From: Fen-1058 sp964398185
GTDB taxonomy: Bacteria > Chloroflexota > Anaerolineae > Fen-1058
Assembly: GCA_964398185.1 (NCBI GenBank)
Contig: CAYNML010000003.1
Location: 70,262-134,261, forward strand
Direction: 5' to 3'
Length of the DNA stretch: 64,000 nucleotides
Shown in pieces: positions 49,753 through 56,648 of this stretch (positions are counted from its first letter, which is position 1; every line of letters starts with the position of its first letter). The position numbers and the translations under genes are program-made. The notes beneath the pieces are model-generated. The model did no database searches, had not been told where the DNA came from, and saw only the letters and a program-made list of their open reading frames with translations.

Positions 49753-50371
49753 TTCCCAACTTTCTTTCCACCTCGGCACGAATGTCTGCCTGAATAACCT
49801 CCACCGCGCGCGCGGCATCAATGCGCACCCACCGCGTGGGTGCTTCACTCACCATCTGCAAGTAACCGGCCCGCACGCGCCGGTGGAATTCCAGCGCTTG
49901 ATCGTCCAGGCGGTTCCACTCGCCGCCGCCGCGCTTGCGCCGTTCGATGCCTTCCTCCACTTCCAGATCGAGATAGAACGTCACGTCGGGTTTCAAGTTG
50001 TTCGTCGCAAAGGCGATGACACTGCGCACCGCGTTCAAATCGAGGCCGCGCCCGTAGCCCTGATAGGCCAGCGTGCTGTCGGCATACCGATCGGAGAGCA
50101 CGATGCCGCCGCGCTGCAAGTGCGGCACGATTAGTTGATCAACTAACTGGGCGCGCGCGGCGTTGTACAACAAACACTCCGCCCGATCACTCATCTCGCG
50201 GTTGCGCAAACTGTGCACCACATCGCGGATCTGTTCGCTGATGGCGGTGCCGCCCGGCTCGCGCACGGTGAGGACATCATAACCGGCCGCCGTCAACGCC
50301 TTTGACAACAACTGAATCTGCGTCGATTTGCCGCTGCCGTCGGGGCCTTCGAACGTGATGAAGAGGCTCAT
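49724..50371 (-). CDS. tmk: Thymidylate kinase
   Basis: 215 residues. P-loop FEGPDGSGKSTQ (residues ~6-17), DRYADSTLAYQGYGRGLD (DR-Y motif), LREPGGTAISEQIR and DVTFYLDLEVEEGIERRKRGG are all present. It phosphorylates dTMP. The final residues GSAIVSKIVR and the stop TAG are encoded by the hairpin repeat, so the original C-terminus was altered or extended. The start overlaps the stop of the MNT gene (ATGA), placing this essential gene downstream of a HEPN-MNT pair in one operon. Confidence 0.95.
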   Translation of the reverse strand: MSLFITFEGPDGSGKSTQIQLLSKALTAAGYDVLTVREPGGTAISEQIRDVVHSLRNREMSDRAECLLYNAARAQLVDQLIVPHLQRGGIVLSDRYADSTLAYQGYGRGLDLNAVRSVIAFATNNLKPDVTFYLDLEVEEGIERRKRGGGEWNRLDDQALEFHRRVRAGYLQMVSEAPTRWVRIDAARAVEVIQADIRAEVERKLGSAIVSKIVR

Positions 50372-50838
50372 GGGTTAACGGGTTGAAACGACCACGCTTC
50401 GGCAGTCCGGCTTAGGCCGCGCTGCACCAGGATTTGATACTTTGCCCGCAACTCTGCCAGATGACCTTCGCCACGTAGCGCTACGCCGTCGCGCACCGCC
50501 TCCAACGCAGTGACATGCAGCTCCTCCAGCATTCGATCAAATTCTGCCGCCGTGTAGGGGAACACATCGATAGAGACCGGCAGGCCGCGCTTAAGGCGGT
50601 TAACCATATCCAGGCGATCAAACAGACTGGCGGGCAGCTGCTGGCTGATCACAATCAGATCGATGTCGCTCGCGATGCGGTCAGTGCCACGCGCCACTGA
50701 GCCAAACAGGATAATGCATGTTGGCTGCAGCGCAGTCTCCAGTCGCTGCACAAACTCGGTCAGGGCGCGCTGGCGTCGCTGTCGTTCTTCAGATAGGGTA
50801 GGCCTGCGCCACTGTACTGCAACAGCACTTTCGCCCAT
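50368..50838 (-). CDS. MNT-type nucleotidyltransferase domain protein
   Basis: 156 residues if the ATG at 50838 is used; that start overlaps the HEPN gene by 79 bases, so a non-ATG start further in is possible. The signature CIILFGSVARGTDRIASDIDLIVIS is intact (G-S, D-x-D). The C-terminal part (DRLDMVNRLKRGLPVSIDVFPYTAAEFDRMLEELHVTALEAVRDGVALRGE) gives the usual third acidic position. In this pair the HEPN gene comes first, the reverse of the pair at 5.3-6.1 kb. It is translationally coupled to tmk. Antitoxin-like role inferred. Confidence 0.88.
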   Translation of the reverse strand: MGESAVAVQWRRPTLSEERQRRQRALTEFVQRLETALQPTCIILFGSVARGTDRIASDIDLIVISQQLPASLFDRLDMVNRLKRGLPVSIDVFPYTAAEFDRMLEELHVTALEAVRDGVALRGEGHLAELRAKYQILVQRGLSRTAEAWSFQPVNP

Positions 50839-51197
50839 GTCAATGCCTCCTCGGCCAAATCGTGCGTGTAATACTCGGCGGGAATCTGGTCTTCAAACGC
50901 ATCAGGATAGCGCGCCGAAATGTAGTGCTTATCGAGGCCAATGGCCGCCTCCTCGATGTCGGTCGTGGGGGACGGAAATCCCTCCTGGGCGGCACGTGCC
51001 AGCAAAGCGGTCAAAGAATGCCCAAAGGGACGCAGACCGCGCACATACAGCATCGCCTTCAGCGCTTTTTCAGAAGCCTGTTGGGCGTGGAACGCACAGG
51101 CGCTAAACTTGCCCTCGGCCATCAGCACATCGGCTGTTTGCAAGTCGGATTGAGCCTGACGCCACCACCGCTCAGATTCGGCAGCAGGGTCTTTCAT
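50760..51197 (-). CDS. HEPN domain protein
   Basis: 145 residues. HEPN hallmarks: WWRQAQSDLQTADVLMAEGKFSACAFHAQQASEKALKAMLYVRG, a GHSLTALL segment where others read T-H-D-L, and HYISARYPDAFEDQIPAEYYTHDLAEEALTWAKVLL. A possible R-X4-6-H arrangement is not clear, as in the first pair. It lies 10 bases after the R3H ATPase gene and overlaps the MNT gene. The two HEPN proteins of the window are only moderately similar, so the pairs are not a recent duplication. Confidence 0.87.
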   Translation of the reverse strand: MKDPAAESERWWRQAQSDLQTADVLMAEGKFSACAFHAQQASEKALKAMLYVRGLRPFGHSLTALLARAAQEGFPSPTTDIEEAAIGLDKHYISARYPDAFEDQIPAEYYTHDLAEEALTWAKVLLQYSGAGLPYLKNDSDASAP

Positions 51198-51207
51198 GGA
51201 CCACCCT

Positions 51208-52890
51208 CTATTCCCGGAAAATTCTCACCCGCCGGTACGGTTCGCGCCCGTACGAGTGCGAGACGAGATGCGCTTCGCGGATCAACTCGTGCTGCATGCG
51301 GCGGATGTGCGGCGGCTGCGGGTTGAGATCGACCGATCGGGCGCCGGTGCTCACGCGCGAAATCGCCTCCTGCACGTCGCGCATTGCCACCGAATACGGA
51401 TCGACTTCTTCGCTCGTCAGGCCGAACACATCGGTGATGAAGTTGTCGATCTGCGTGGCCGTGCTGGCGCGCAGCACGTAGATGGGCATGCCGCCTTTCT
51501 CCGCATCGCTGATCATCTTGGGGCGCTTGCGATAGTAATTCTTCACCGTCACCACCAGGTCGGCCTCGTCCAGATCGTTGACCACCGTCAACGGCACGCG
51601 CAGGCGCTGCGCTGATTCTTCCAGCTTGCCGCGCGCGATGCCGTAGCCAAAGGTCTTGATGGTTTTGAGCGCGCCGCGCGGCGTGCGCGCGGGAATCATC
51701 GCCAGTTCACTGAACGGGATCTCAGCCTCTGGTTCTTCCTCCGGCTCGATCGGTTGGCGGCGGCCCGCCGGTCGTCTCTCGCGCTCCAGGGGCAGTTCAC
51801 GCCCGGCGGGTTCCCGCCCGCGATCCTTCTTGCCGCGATTCGCCGTCGGTTCGACGGATTGCTGCATGAGGCGCTGCACTTCGCCGCTTTCATTGCGGAA
51901 GCGCAGTTCGGTCTCGACCGAACGGCCGCGCAGCAAGTTATCCACCGACATTGCCACATCGTGATGGATGAGCAGCCGCTCGCGCTCCTGGATCTCGATC
52001 AGCACGTCGAAGGTGGGCGGGGCGCGCCGTTCCAGCACGGTCTTCTGCGTGCCGCGCCGCCGCGCTTCCTCGTCGGACAGCGTCACGCTCTCGATGCCGC
52101 CGACCAGATCGGACAGCGTGGGATTCAGCAGCAGGTTATCGAGCGTGTTGCCGTGCGCGGTGCCGATCAACTGCACACCGCGTTCGGCGATGGTGCGCGC
52201 GGCTTCAGCTTCCAACTCGCGGCCGATCTCGTCGATGACGATCACTTCGGGGTTGTGATTCTCCACCGCTTCGATCATCACCTCGTGCTGCAGGTTGGGC
52301 TGGCGCACCTGCATGCGCCGCGCGCGGCCCACCGCCGGATGCGGAATATCGCCGTCGCCGCCGATCTCGTTGGAGGTGTCGACGATGACCACGCGCTTGC
52401 GCGATCGGCCGGGAGCGCTGCCTTCGGCCAGCACGCGCGCCGCTTCGCGCAGCATGGTCGTCTTGCCCACGCCCGGTCGCCCCAGCATGAGGATGCTCTT
52501 GCCGCCCGCGATGATGTCCTCGATGATGTCGATGGTGCCGTACACGGCGCGGCCCACGCGGCACGTCAACCCCACGATGTGCCCGCGCCGGTTGCGAATG
52601 GCGCTGATGCGGTGCAGCGTGCGCTCCATGCCCGCGCGATTGTCCGCGTCGAACTCGCCGATGCGGGCCACCACCAGATCGATGTCGCTCTGCGTCACCT
52701 CTTGATCGCTGAGGGTAAGTTCCCGATCGGTGTAGCGGGCTTCCGGCTTGCGGCCCAGATCGAGCACGATTTCCAGCAGATTCTCGTTCTGGTTTGCTGC
52801 GTGCACGGCTTCGGCCACGTGCGGCGGCAGCACGTCAAACAAAATATCCAGATTGTCGGTGATGTTGTTGTGTTGCATGATGGATTTCAA
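51208..52890 (-). CDS. Ycf45/SpoIIIAA-like AAA ATPase with R3H domain
   Basis: 560 residues; the ATG at 52890 overlaps the stop of the preceding small gene (ATGA), supporting this start. Residues ~1-110 are a regulatory helical part. The ATPase core has Walker A LGRPGVGKTTMLR (about 140-152), VVIVDTSNEIGGDGD and EVIVIDEIGRELEAEAARTIAERGVQLIGTAHGNTLDNLL. An acidic/Arg-rich linker follows at about 345-395. The C-terminus ends in an R3H nucleic-acid-binding domain (IRRMQHELI with R-x3-H, then SHSYGREPYRRVRIF). This layout is known from Ycf45-type proteins; the cell role is poorly understood. It leads the HEPN-MNT-tmk genes. Confidence 0.9.
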   Translation of the reverse strand: MKSIMQHNNITDNLDILFDVLPPHVAEAVHAANQNENLLEIVLDLGRKPEARYTDRELTLSDQEVTQSDIDLVVARIGEFDADNRAGMERTLHRISAIRNRRGHIVGLTCRVGRAVYGTIDIIEDIIAGGKSILMLGRPGVGKTTMLREAARVLAEGSAPGRSRKRVVIVDTSNEIGGDGDIPHPAVGRARRMQVRQPNLQHEVMIEAVENHNPEVIVIDEIGRELEAEAARTIAERGVQLIGTAHGNTLDNLLLNPTLSDLVGGIESVTLSDEEARRRGTQKTVLERRAPPTFDVLIEIQERERLLIHHDVAMSVDNLLRGRSVETELRFRNESGEVQRLMQQSVEPTANRGKKDRGREPAGRELPLERERRPAGRRQPIEPEEEPEAEIPFSELAMIPARTPRGALKTIKTFGYGIARGKLEESAQRLRVPLTVVNDLDEADLVVTVKNYYRKRPKMISDAEKGGMPIYVLRASTATQIDNFITDVFGLTSEEVDPYSVAMRDVQEAISRVSTGARSVDLNPQPPHIRRMQHELIREAHLVSHSYGREPYRRVRIFRE

Positions 52891-53192
52891 GCGCGCGGCT
52901 GGGCGCTGATTTGCCAGTGCTGGCGCATTGCCTCGATTTCAACTTGAGTTTGTTTCACGCGATCCAGATACACATCAAAGCTCGCCAGCGCTTCATCGAG
53001 CGAAGCGGGTTTAATCTGCTGCGGGTCAAATTCCAGCCACTCGGCCGGATGATGCCGCCACAGGCTCTTGGGTGAAGTGATGAGCAGCATGAGGCGTGAA
53101 TCGGATTCGGCGATGTCGATGATCTGCCCGTACCAGTGCTGAACTTTGACGATGGCGCCAATGCTGATGAAATCGGGTCTATTCGTAGCCAT
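52887..53192 (-). CDS. Hypothetical 101-residue protein
   Basis: Predicted alpha/beta protein (DFISIGAIVKVQHWYGQIIDIAESDSRLMLLITSPKSLWRHHPAEWLEFDPQQIKPASLDEALASFDVYLDRVKQTQVEIEAMRQHW). Its start overlaps the preceding small gene by 14 bases and its stop overlaps the ATPase gene start (ATGA), so it is co-translated with both. The first half has an SH3-like strand pattern (IGAIVKVQHWYGQIIDI). No family is recognised. Coding status is supported by the two overlaps. Confidence 0.72.
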   Translation of the reverse strand: MATNRPDFISIGAIVKVQHWYGQIIDIAESDSRLMLLITSPKSLWRHHPAEWLEFDPQQIKPASLDEALASFDVYLDRVKQTQVEIEAMRQHWQISAQPRA

Positions 53193-53391
53193 TGCTCAAT
53201 AACTCCTCAGTGATCGGCAGGGCCTCTTCCCGCGAGCGTGGGTAGTAGCCTAATCGGTTCAGCAGCGCAACCAATATGTAATGCTCGCCGGAAGCAGAAA
53301 AGACATCGGCTAAGCCGGGTGTGTTGCTGTACTGAATATCCAGTTCATCCCACTCCTGACGAGTGAGTTTGCGCTTGGGCGTGCCGGACAT
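53179..53391 (-). CDS. Hypothetical 70-residue protein
   Basis: A small, mainly helical protein (SGTPKRKLTRQEWDELDIQYSNTPGLADVFSASGEHYILVALLNRLGYYPRSREEALPITEELLSNGYE). It lies 12 bases after the GNAT gene and overlaps the following 101-residue gene by 14 bases. No motif is recognised. It might be a regulator partner of the next small protein; this is only a suggestion from the tight arrangement. Confidence 0.65.
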   Translation of the reverse strand: MSGTPKRKLTRQEWDELDIQYSNTPGLADVFSASGEHYILVALLNRLGYYPRSREEALPITEELLSNGYE

Positions 53392-53403
53392 GTGCGTTGT
53401 TCC

Positions 53404-54360
53404 CTATCCCCGTGGGTGCGCCAGCGGGGCCGTGACCTTTTCCAGACCGGGGACGATGGCTGCTTCAGGTTCTTGAATTAAATTGACCAGATGTTTAACC
53501 ATGATCACCGTCGAACTGTGCTGCTCGAACCCCAACGATTTCAACGGATGACTCAACCATTCCTGATAGCGCCGTACCCCGCAGTAAATGGGCGCAGTCC
53601 AGTTGTCGCCAAACAGGCTCAGGCCGTATTCCACGATGGCCGCCGCGCGGGCTTCGGCGCGCGGATGCACCAGCAGGTTGAACCATGCCCCGTCTGGTCC
53701 GCGCCGCACCTGCAAATAGGCGGCAATTTCCTGCTGATCTTCCAGCACGTAGCCGCGCACCGCGCCCGAGCGATACATGCGCGGCGCGCCATCGGCCAGC
53801 TGCGCCAGGCGCGGCACCGTGTTGTGATAGAGTTGGTGCACGCCCCATTCGTCGCCGGACTGGCACGCGCGCAGCAGCGGTTCGGCCAGCACGGTGTCAC
53901 GTGAGTGGCTTAGCCGATAGATATCCTGCCGCACGTAGATGGCATACCCGGCGCGATACAGCACTTCGATCGCTTCGCTTTCATCCGGCGCCTCAGCCAC
54001 GATGTGCTGCACGCCCAACTTGCCGGTCTGCGCCGCCGCGTGATCGAGCAGGCGCTCCCAGATCTCGCGCGTGTGGTGATTCACCTGCACGGCAGGCGCG
54101 ACGAAGGTGATGACGCTGTACTTGCGATCGCGCCGATCGCGCAGCTGGATCAGACCGCACAGTTTGCACTCGTCGTTGTCTTCGCGCAGGATGTAAGTCC
54201 GCAGGCCGTGCCCGCTCAGCGAGAAGAAACCGGCCAGCGCCGATTGCAGCGGGCGTGGATGCCGCGTGAGGGCCAGTTCGGCGTACAGCGGAGTACCCTG
54301 GTTCTCGATTTGCGAGACCAAAGCCAGATCGCGGAGATCAAAAGTGCGAATCATAGTCAT
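53404..54360 (-). CDS. Tandem GNAT-like acetyltransferase
   Basis: 318 residues (start ATG at 54360, or 54354). The N-terminal half has a GNAT-like layout (MIRTFDLRDLALVSQIENQG...CGLIQLRDRRDRKYSVITFVAPA...ERLLDHAAAQTGKLGVQHIVAEAPDESEAIEVLYRAGYAIYVRQDIYRL). The second half repeats it with a weaker signature (EIAAYLQVRRGPDGAWFNLLVHPRAEARAAAIVEYGLSLF...WLSHPLKSLGFEQHSSTVIMVKHL). The Q/R-x-x-G-x-G loop is not canonical in either half, so activity is uncertain. A hairpin repeat separates it from pdxT upstream. Confidence 0.75.
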   Translation of the reverse strand: MTMIRTFDLRDLALVSQIENQGTPLYAELALTRHPRPLQSALAGFFSLSGHGLRTYILREDNDECKLCGLIQLRDRRDRKYSVITFVAPAVQVNHHTREIWERLLDHAAAQTGKLGVQHIVAEAPDESEAIEVLYRAGYAIYVRQDIYRLSHSRDTVLAEPLLRACQSGDEWGVHQLYHNTVPRLAQLADGAPRMYRSGAVRGYVLEDQQEIAAYLQVRRGPDGAWFNLLVHPRAEARAAAIVEYGLSLFGDNWTAPIYCGVRRYQEWLSHPLKSLGFEQHSSTVIMVKHLVNLIQEPEAAIVPGLEKVTAPLAHPRG

Positions 54361-54421
54361 GCGTAAAGCGTAAGGCGTAAAACGTAAGAGACGTTTTTAC
54401 GCTTTACGTTTCACGTTTTAC
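54361..54421. repeat. GCGTAAAGCGTAAGGCG inverted word repeat
   Basis: Left arm words GTAAAGCGTAAGGCGTAAAA and right arm TTTTTACGCTTTACGTTTCA are mirror images around GAGACG. The right arm contains the last codons and stop of pdxT (ends 54411). Same dialect as 49172-49244 and 56012-56067. Confidence 0.92.
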
Positions 54422-54998
54422 TTTCCGCCATTTTCACGAAGTAGCGATGGAAGCGATCGTCGTTGGACAATTCCGGGTGAAACGACGTGACTAGCAAATT
54501 TCCCTGCTGCGCCGCCACGATCACTTCCTGATCATCTTTCTCGACGCGCGCCAGCACGTCCACGCCGTCACCCACCGACTCGATGAGCGGCGCGCGGATG
54601 AAGATGGCGTGGAACAGCTTGTCGCCGTCGACGCCTTTGATGCTGAGGTTGGCCTCGAACGAATCGACCTGCCGCCCAAAGGCATTCCGCTGCACCGTCA
54701 CGTCCATCAACCCCAGCAGCGGCTGATCGCGCTGCACGTCCTTCGCCATGAAGATCAACCCGGCGCACGTACCCCACACCGGCTTGCCTGATCGTGCCAT
54801 TTCGCGCAGCGGCTCGATCAGGTTGTACTGCACCGCCAGTTTGCCGATCGTCGTCGACTCGCCGCCAGGAATGATCACGCCCGCACAGCCTGCCAGATCC
54901 TTCGGCAAGCGCACCTCGACGGCTTCGACGCCCAAGCGCTGCAACATCTTCTCGTGTTCAATAAATGCGCCCTGTAAGGCTAAGACACCAATTTTCAT
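54411..54998 (-). CDS. pdxT: Pyridoxal 5'-phosphate synthase glutaminase subunit
   Basis: 195 residues from the ATG at 54998 (MKIGVLALQGAFIEHEKML, the standard start). Catalytic residues are intact: Cys in VWGTCAGLIFMAK and the His/Glu pair in TSFHPELSNDDRFHRYF. The nucleophile-elbow and oxyanion PGGESTTIG motif is also present. It supplies ammonia from glutamine to PdxS. Three unrelated genes separate it from pdxS, which is unusual because the two are normally adjacent. The terminal residues (ESKT) and stop are encoded by the hairpin repeat. Confidence 0.95.
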   Translation of the reverse strand: MKIGVLALQGAFIEHEKMLQRLGVEAVEVRLPKDLAGCAGVIIPGGESTTIGKLAVQYNLIEPLREMARSGKPVWGTCAGLIFMAKDVQRDQPLLGLMDVTVQRNAFGRQVDSFEANLSIKGVDGDKLFHAIFIRAPLIESVGDGVDVLARVEKDDQEVIVAAQQGNLLVTSFHPELSNDDRFHRYFVKMAESKT

Positions 54999-55037
54999 TC
55001 TCGTTCCACTCAAGTTAGCGCTGCCGTCAACATGGCC

Positions 55038-55304
55038 TTACGCCACCGGCTGCATGCTGAGTAAATGGCAAACTTCAATGCCGTTATCCAGCGCGTTCCA
55101 GTAGATCGCAAAGCCGCCGGGTTCGATCGACCAATCGGCGCGCTGTTCTGGCGTTGCCTGAGCCAGCCAGCCAAGCCACGGCACGCGATCCATCGGCAAA
55201 CTAATCTCTCGTCCATCGCTCAGCGTGACGCACAACTGCGAGCCAGCAAAGCGCACAGTCGCTGCGCTGACTTCCTCGACGACGCTATTGGCCGAAGTAA
55301 GCAT
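55038..55304 (-). CDS. DUF2442 domain protein
   Basis: 88 residues. The pattern VRFAGSQLCVTLSDGREISLPMDRVPWLGWLAQATPEQRADWSIEPGGFAIYWNALDNGIEVCHLL is typical of DUF2442, small proteins that often follow DUF4160 genes. The start overlaps the DUF4160 gene by 20 bases. Such pairs are suspected to be toxin-antitoxin-like modules, with no established mechanism that I know. It lies between pdxS and pdxT. Confidence 0.85.
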   Translation of the reverse strand: MLTSANSVVEEVSAATVRFAGSQLCVTLSDGREISLPMDRVPWLGWLAQATPEQRADWSIEPGGFAIYWNALDNGIEVCHLLSMQPVA

Positions 55305-55518
55305 TCCACACCTCCAACAACCGCGCCTGGTTTTGACGCGTCAACCTCAAAATGCGATCCAATTCGCGGACACTGTAGCCATGATTATGCTGCAGAGCGA
55401 CAGGGAGCAACCAGATTTTCGCCTCATTGTCGTCGCGCAGCACATGAACATGGGGTGGCTCAAGGCCATCTGACGAATAGAACCGAAATTTGTAGCCCTC
55501 AATCACCACAGTTGGCAC
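55285..55518 (-). CDS. DUF4160 domain protein
   Basis: 77 residues. The DUF4160 signature is clear: MPTVVIEGYKFRFYSSDGLEPPHVHVLRDDNEAKIWLLPV, with the invariant E-P-P-H-V-H-V stretch that suggests metal or nucleotide binding, and NHGYSVRELDRILRLTRQNQARLLEVWNAYFG at the C-terminus. It overlaps the DUF2442 gene and is 2 bases from the GNAT gene upstream. Toxin-like role only inferred from the usual pairing. Confidence 0.88.
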   Translation of the reverse strand: MPTVVIEGYKFRFYSSDGLEPPHVHVLRDDNEAKIWLLPVALQHNHGYSVRELDRILRLTRQNQARLLEVWNAYFGQ

Positions 55519-55520
55519 AG

Positions 55521-56003
55521 CTACTCCAAGATCAATCGCATTTCATTCGTCGGCTTGAAGCCGAGGTCTTCGTAGAGTCCGCGTCCCAGATCGCTGGCGT
55601 GCAGCGTAAGGCGCGGCCAGCCATTGGCGCGGCAGTAAGCGATCATGGCGTTGAGAATGCGCCGCGCCAGACCCTGCCGCCGATATTCCGGTACCGTGTA
55701 AACGCTGTGCACGTACACCAGGCCGCGCCGCTGCCCGTCGGGACGCGGCAGCCAATCGGTGAATTTGAGCGCGCCGCTGGCCGTAATCGTACCACCGTCA
55801 TCGATCACCCACGCGCGCGTCGATCCGGCAGGAATCTCGTAGCGCAGAATCACGGCGTAAGCTTCATCCATCGCCGCATAGTTGGCTGGATCGCGTACCA
55901 CCGCCTTATCGGCATACATATCCTCAAACATCCAACGGCGATGGTTAACCAACGCCGGGATGTCGTCGACCGTGGCGAGGCGGAGTGTTAGCGCGTCCGT
56001 CAT
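55521..56003 (-). CDS. GNAT family N-acetyltransferase
   Basis: 160 residues from the ATG at 56003 (MTDALTLRLATVDDIPALVNHRRWMF); the longer frame to 56039 would read into the hairpin repeat. Motif A is VHSVYTVPEYRRQGLARRILNAMIAYCRANG (R-R-Q-G-L-A), followed by RLTLHASDLGRGLYEDLGFKPTNEMRLIL. It is a standard single-domain GNAT enzyme with unknown acceptor. It lies between pdxS and the DUF4160/DUF2442 pair. Confidence 0.9.
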   Translation of the reverse strand: MTDALTLRLATVDDIPALVNHRRWMFEDMYADKAVVRDPANYAAMDEAYAVILRYEIPAGSTRAWVIDDGGTITASGALKFTDWLPRPDGQRRGLVYVHSVYTVPEYRRQGLARRILNAMIAYCRANGWPRLTLHASDLGRGLYEDLGFKPTNEMRLILE

Positions 56004-56011
56004 GATGAGTG

Positions 56012-56067
56012 ACACGTAAGACGTAAAGCGTAACAGCACCTATTACGTTTTACGCCTTACGCTTTAC
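56012..56067. repeat. ACGTAAGACGTAAAGCGTAA inverted word repeat
   Basis: Left arm ACACGTAAGACGTAAAGCG (from 56012), right arm TTACGTTTTACGCCTTACGC (from 56043). The right arm holds the pdxS stop codon (56064-56066). Same dialect as 49172-49244 and 54361-54421. Confidence 0.9.
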
Positions 56068-56488
56068 CAGCCGCGCCCGGCGATGCGCTCGGCTTCCGGC
56101 ANNNNNNNNNNNNNNNNNNNNNNNNNNNNNNNNNNNNNNNNNNNNNNNNNNNNNNNNNNNNNNNNNNNNNNNNNNNNNNNNNNNNNNNNNNNNNNNNNNN
56201 NGACTCCAGCACCTGCGCCTCGACAAAGTGACCGATGCGGCACTTGGCCATGACCGGAATCGAGACGGCGTCGATGATCTTCAAGATCAATTCCGGATCG
56301 CTCATGCGGGCCACACCGCCCGTGGCGCGAATGTCCGCCGGGACGCGCTCCAGCGCCATGACGGCGCACGCGCCCGCATCTTCCGCGATCTTGGCGTGCT
56401 CGGGCGTGACCACATCCATGATGACGCCACCCTTCAGCATCTGCGCCAGGCCGCGCTTCACGACGATACTGCCTACATCTTTCTGCAT
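56064..56488 (-). CDS. pdxS: Pyridoxal 5'-phosphate synthase PdxS (interrupted by gap)
   Basis: The N-terminal 95 residues are typical PdxS (VVKRGLAQMLKGGVIMDVVTPEHAKIAEDAGACAVMALERVPADIRATGGVARMSDP...IPVMAKCRIGHFVEAQVLE), including the lysine of VMAK that binds the sugar. After the N gap, the frame ending at 56064 gives PEAERIAGRGW, the well-known PdxS C-terminus; the frame that stays open to 56057 does not. So the true stop is at 56064 and the gap length is not in phase with the gene. About 185 residues are missing from a ~293-residue protein. A GGAGGG site precedes the ATG. Confidence 0.93.
56102..56201. other. Assembly gap of 100 N inside pdxS
   Basis: Both sides belong to pdxS but in different frames relative to the placeholder. 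Family length implies about 560 bases are missing. Confidence 0.99.
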
Positions 56489-56551
56489 GTTACCCTCCGC
56501 TTTTTACGGTAAATATGATGAGTTCAAATCAATTCTACCACGAAGACTAAA

Positions 56552-56648
56552 AGACCTGGCAGGTTTCATCTACCTGCCAGGCCAGCTTGTTTGACCGACC
56601 CAGGCGCGCCGATCCAGATCGATTGTGGCAAAAAAACCTGCCAGGTCT
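56552..56648. repeat. ACCTGGCAGGT dispersed inverted repeat, three copies
   Basis: AGACCTGGCAGGTTT (56552-56566), TACCTGCCAGG (56571-56581) and AAACCTGCCAGGTCT (56634-56648). The last copy abuts the stop codon of the TldE-like gene. Same family as 29546-29644 and 37764-37800. Confidence 0.9.

Noticed and set aside
51754..52947. 397-codon plus-strand frame opposite the R3H ATPase, and a similar one at 56739-58076
   Set aside because: Both lie opposite conserved genes with intact catalytic motifs; their products are low-complexity.
56057..56101. PdxS C-terminus CRKPSASPGAAGKA in the frame continuing through the gap
   Set aside because: The neighbouring frame gives the family-typical GRGW end with a stop at 56064, so the in-phase reading is an artefact of the 100-N placeholder.
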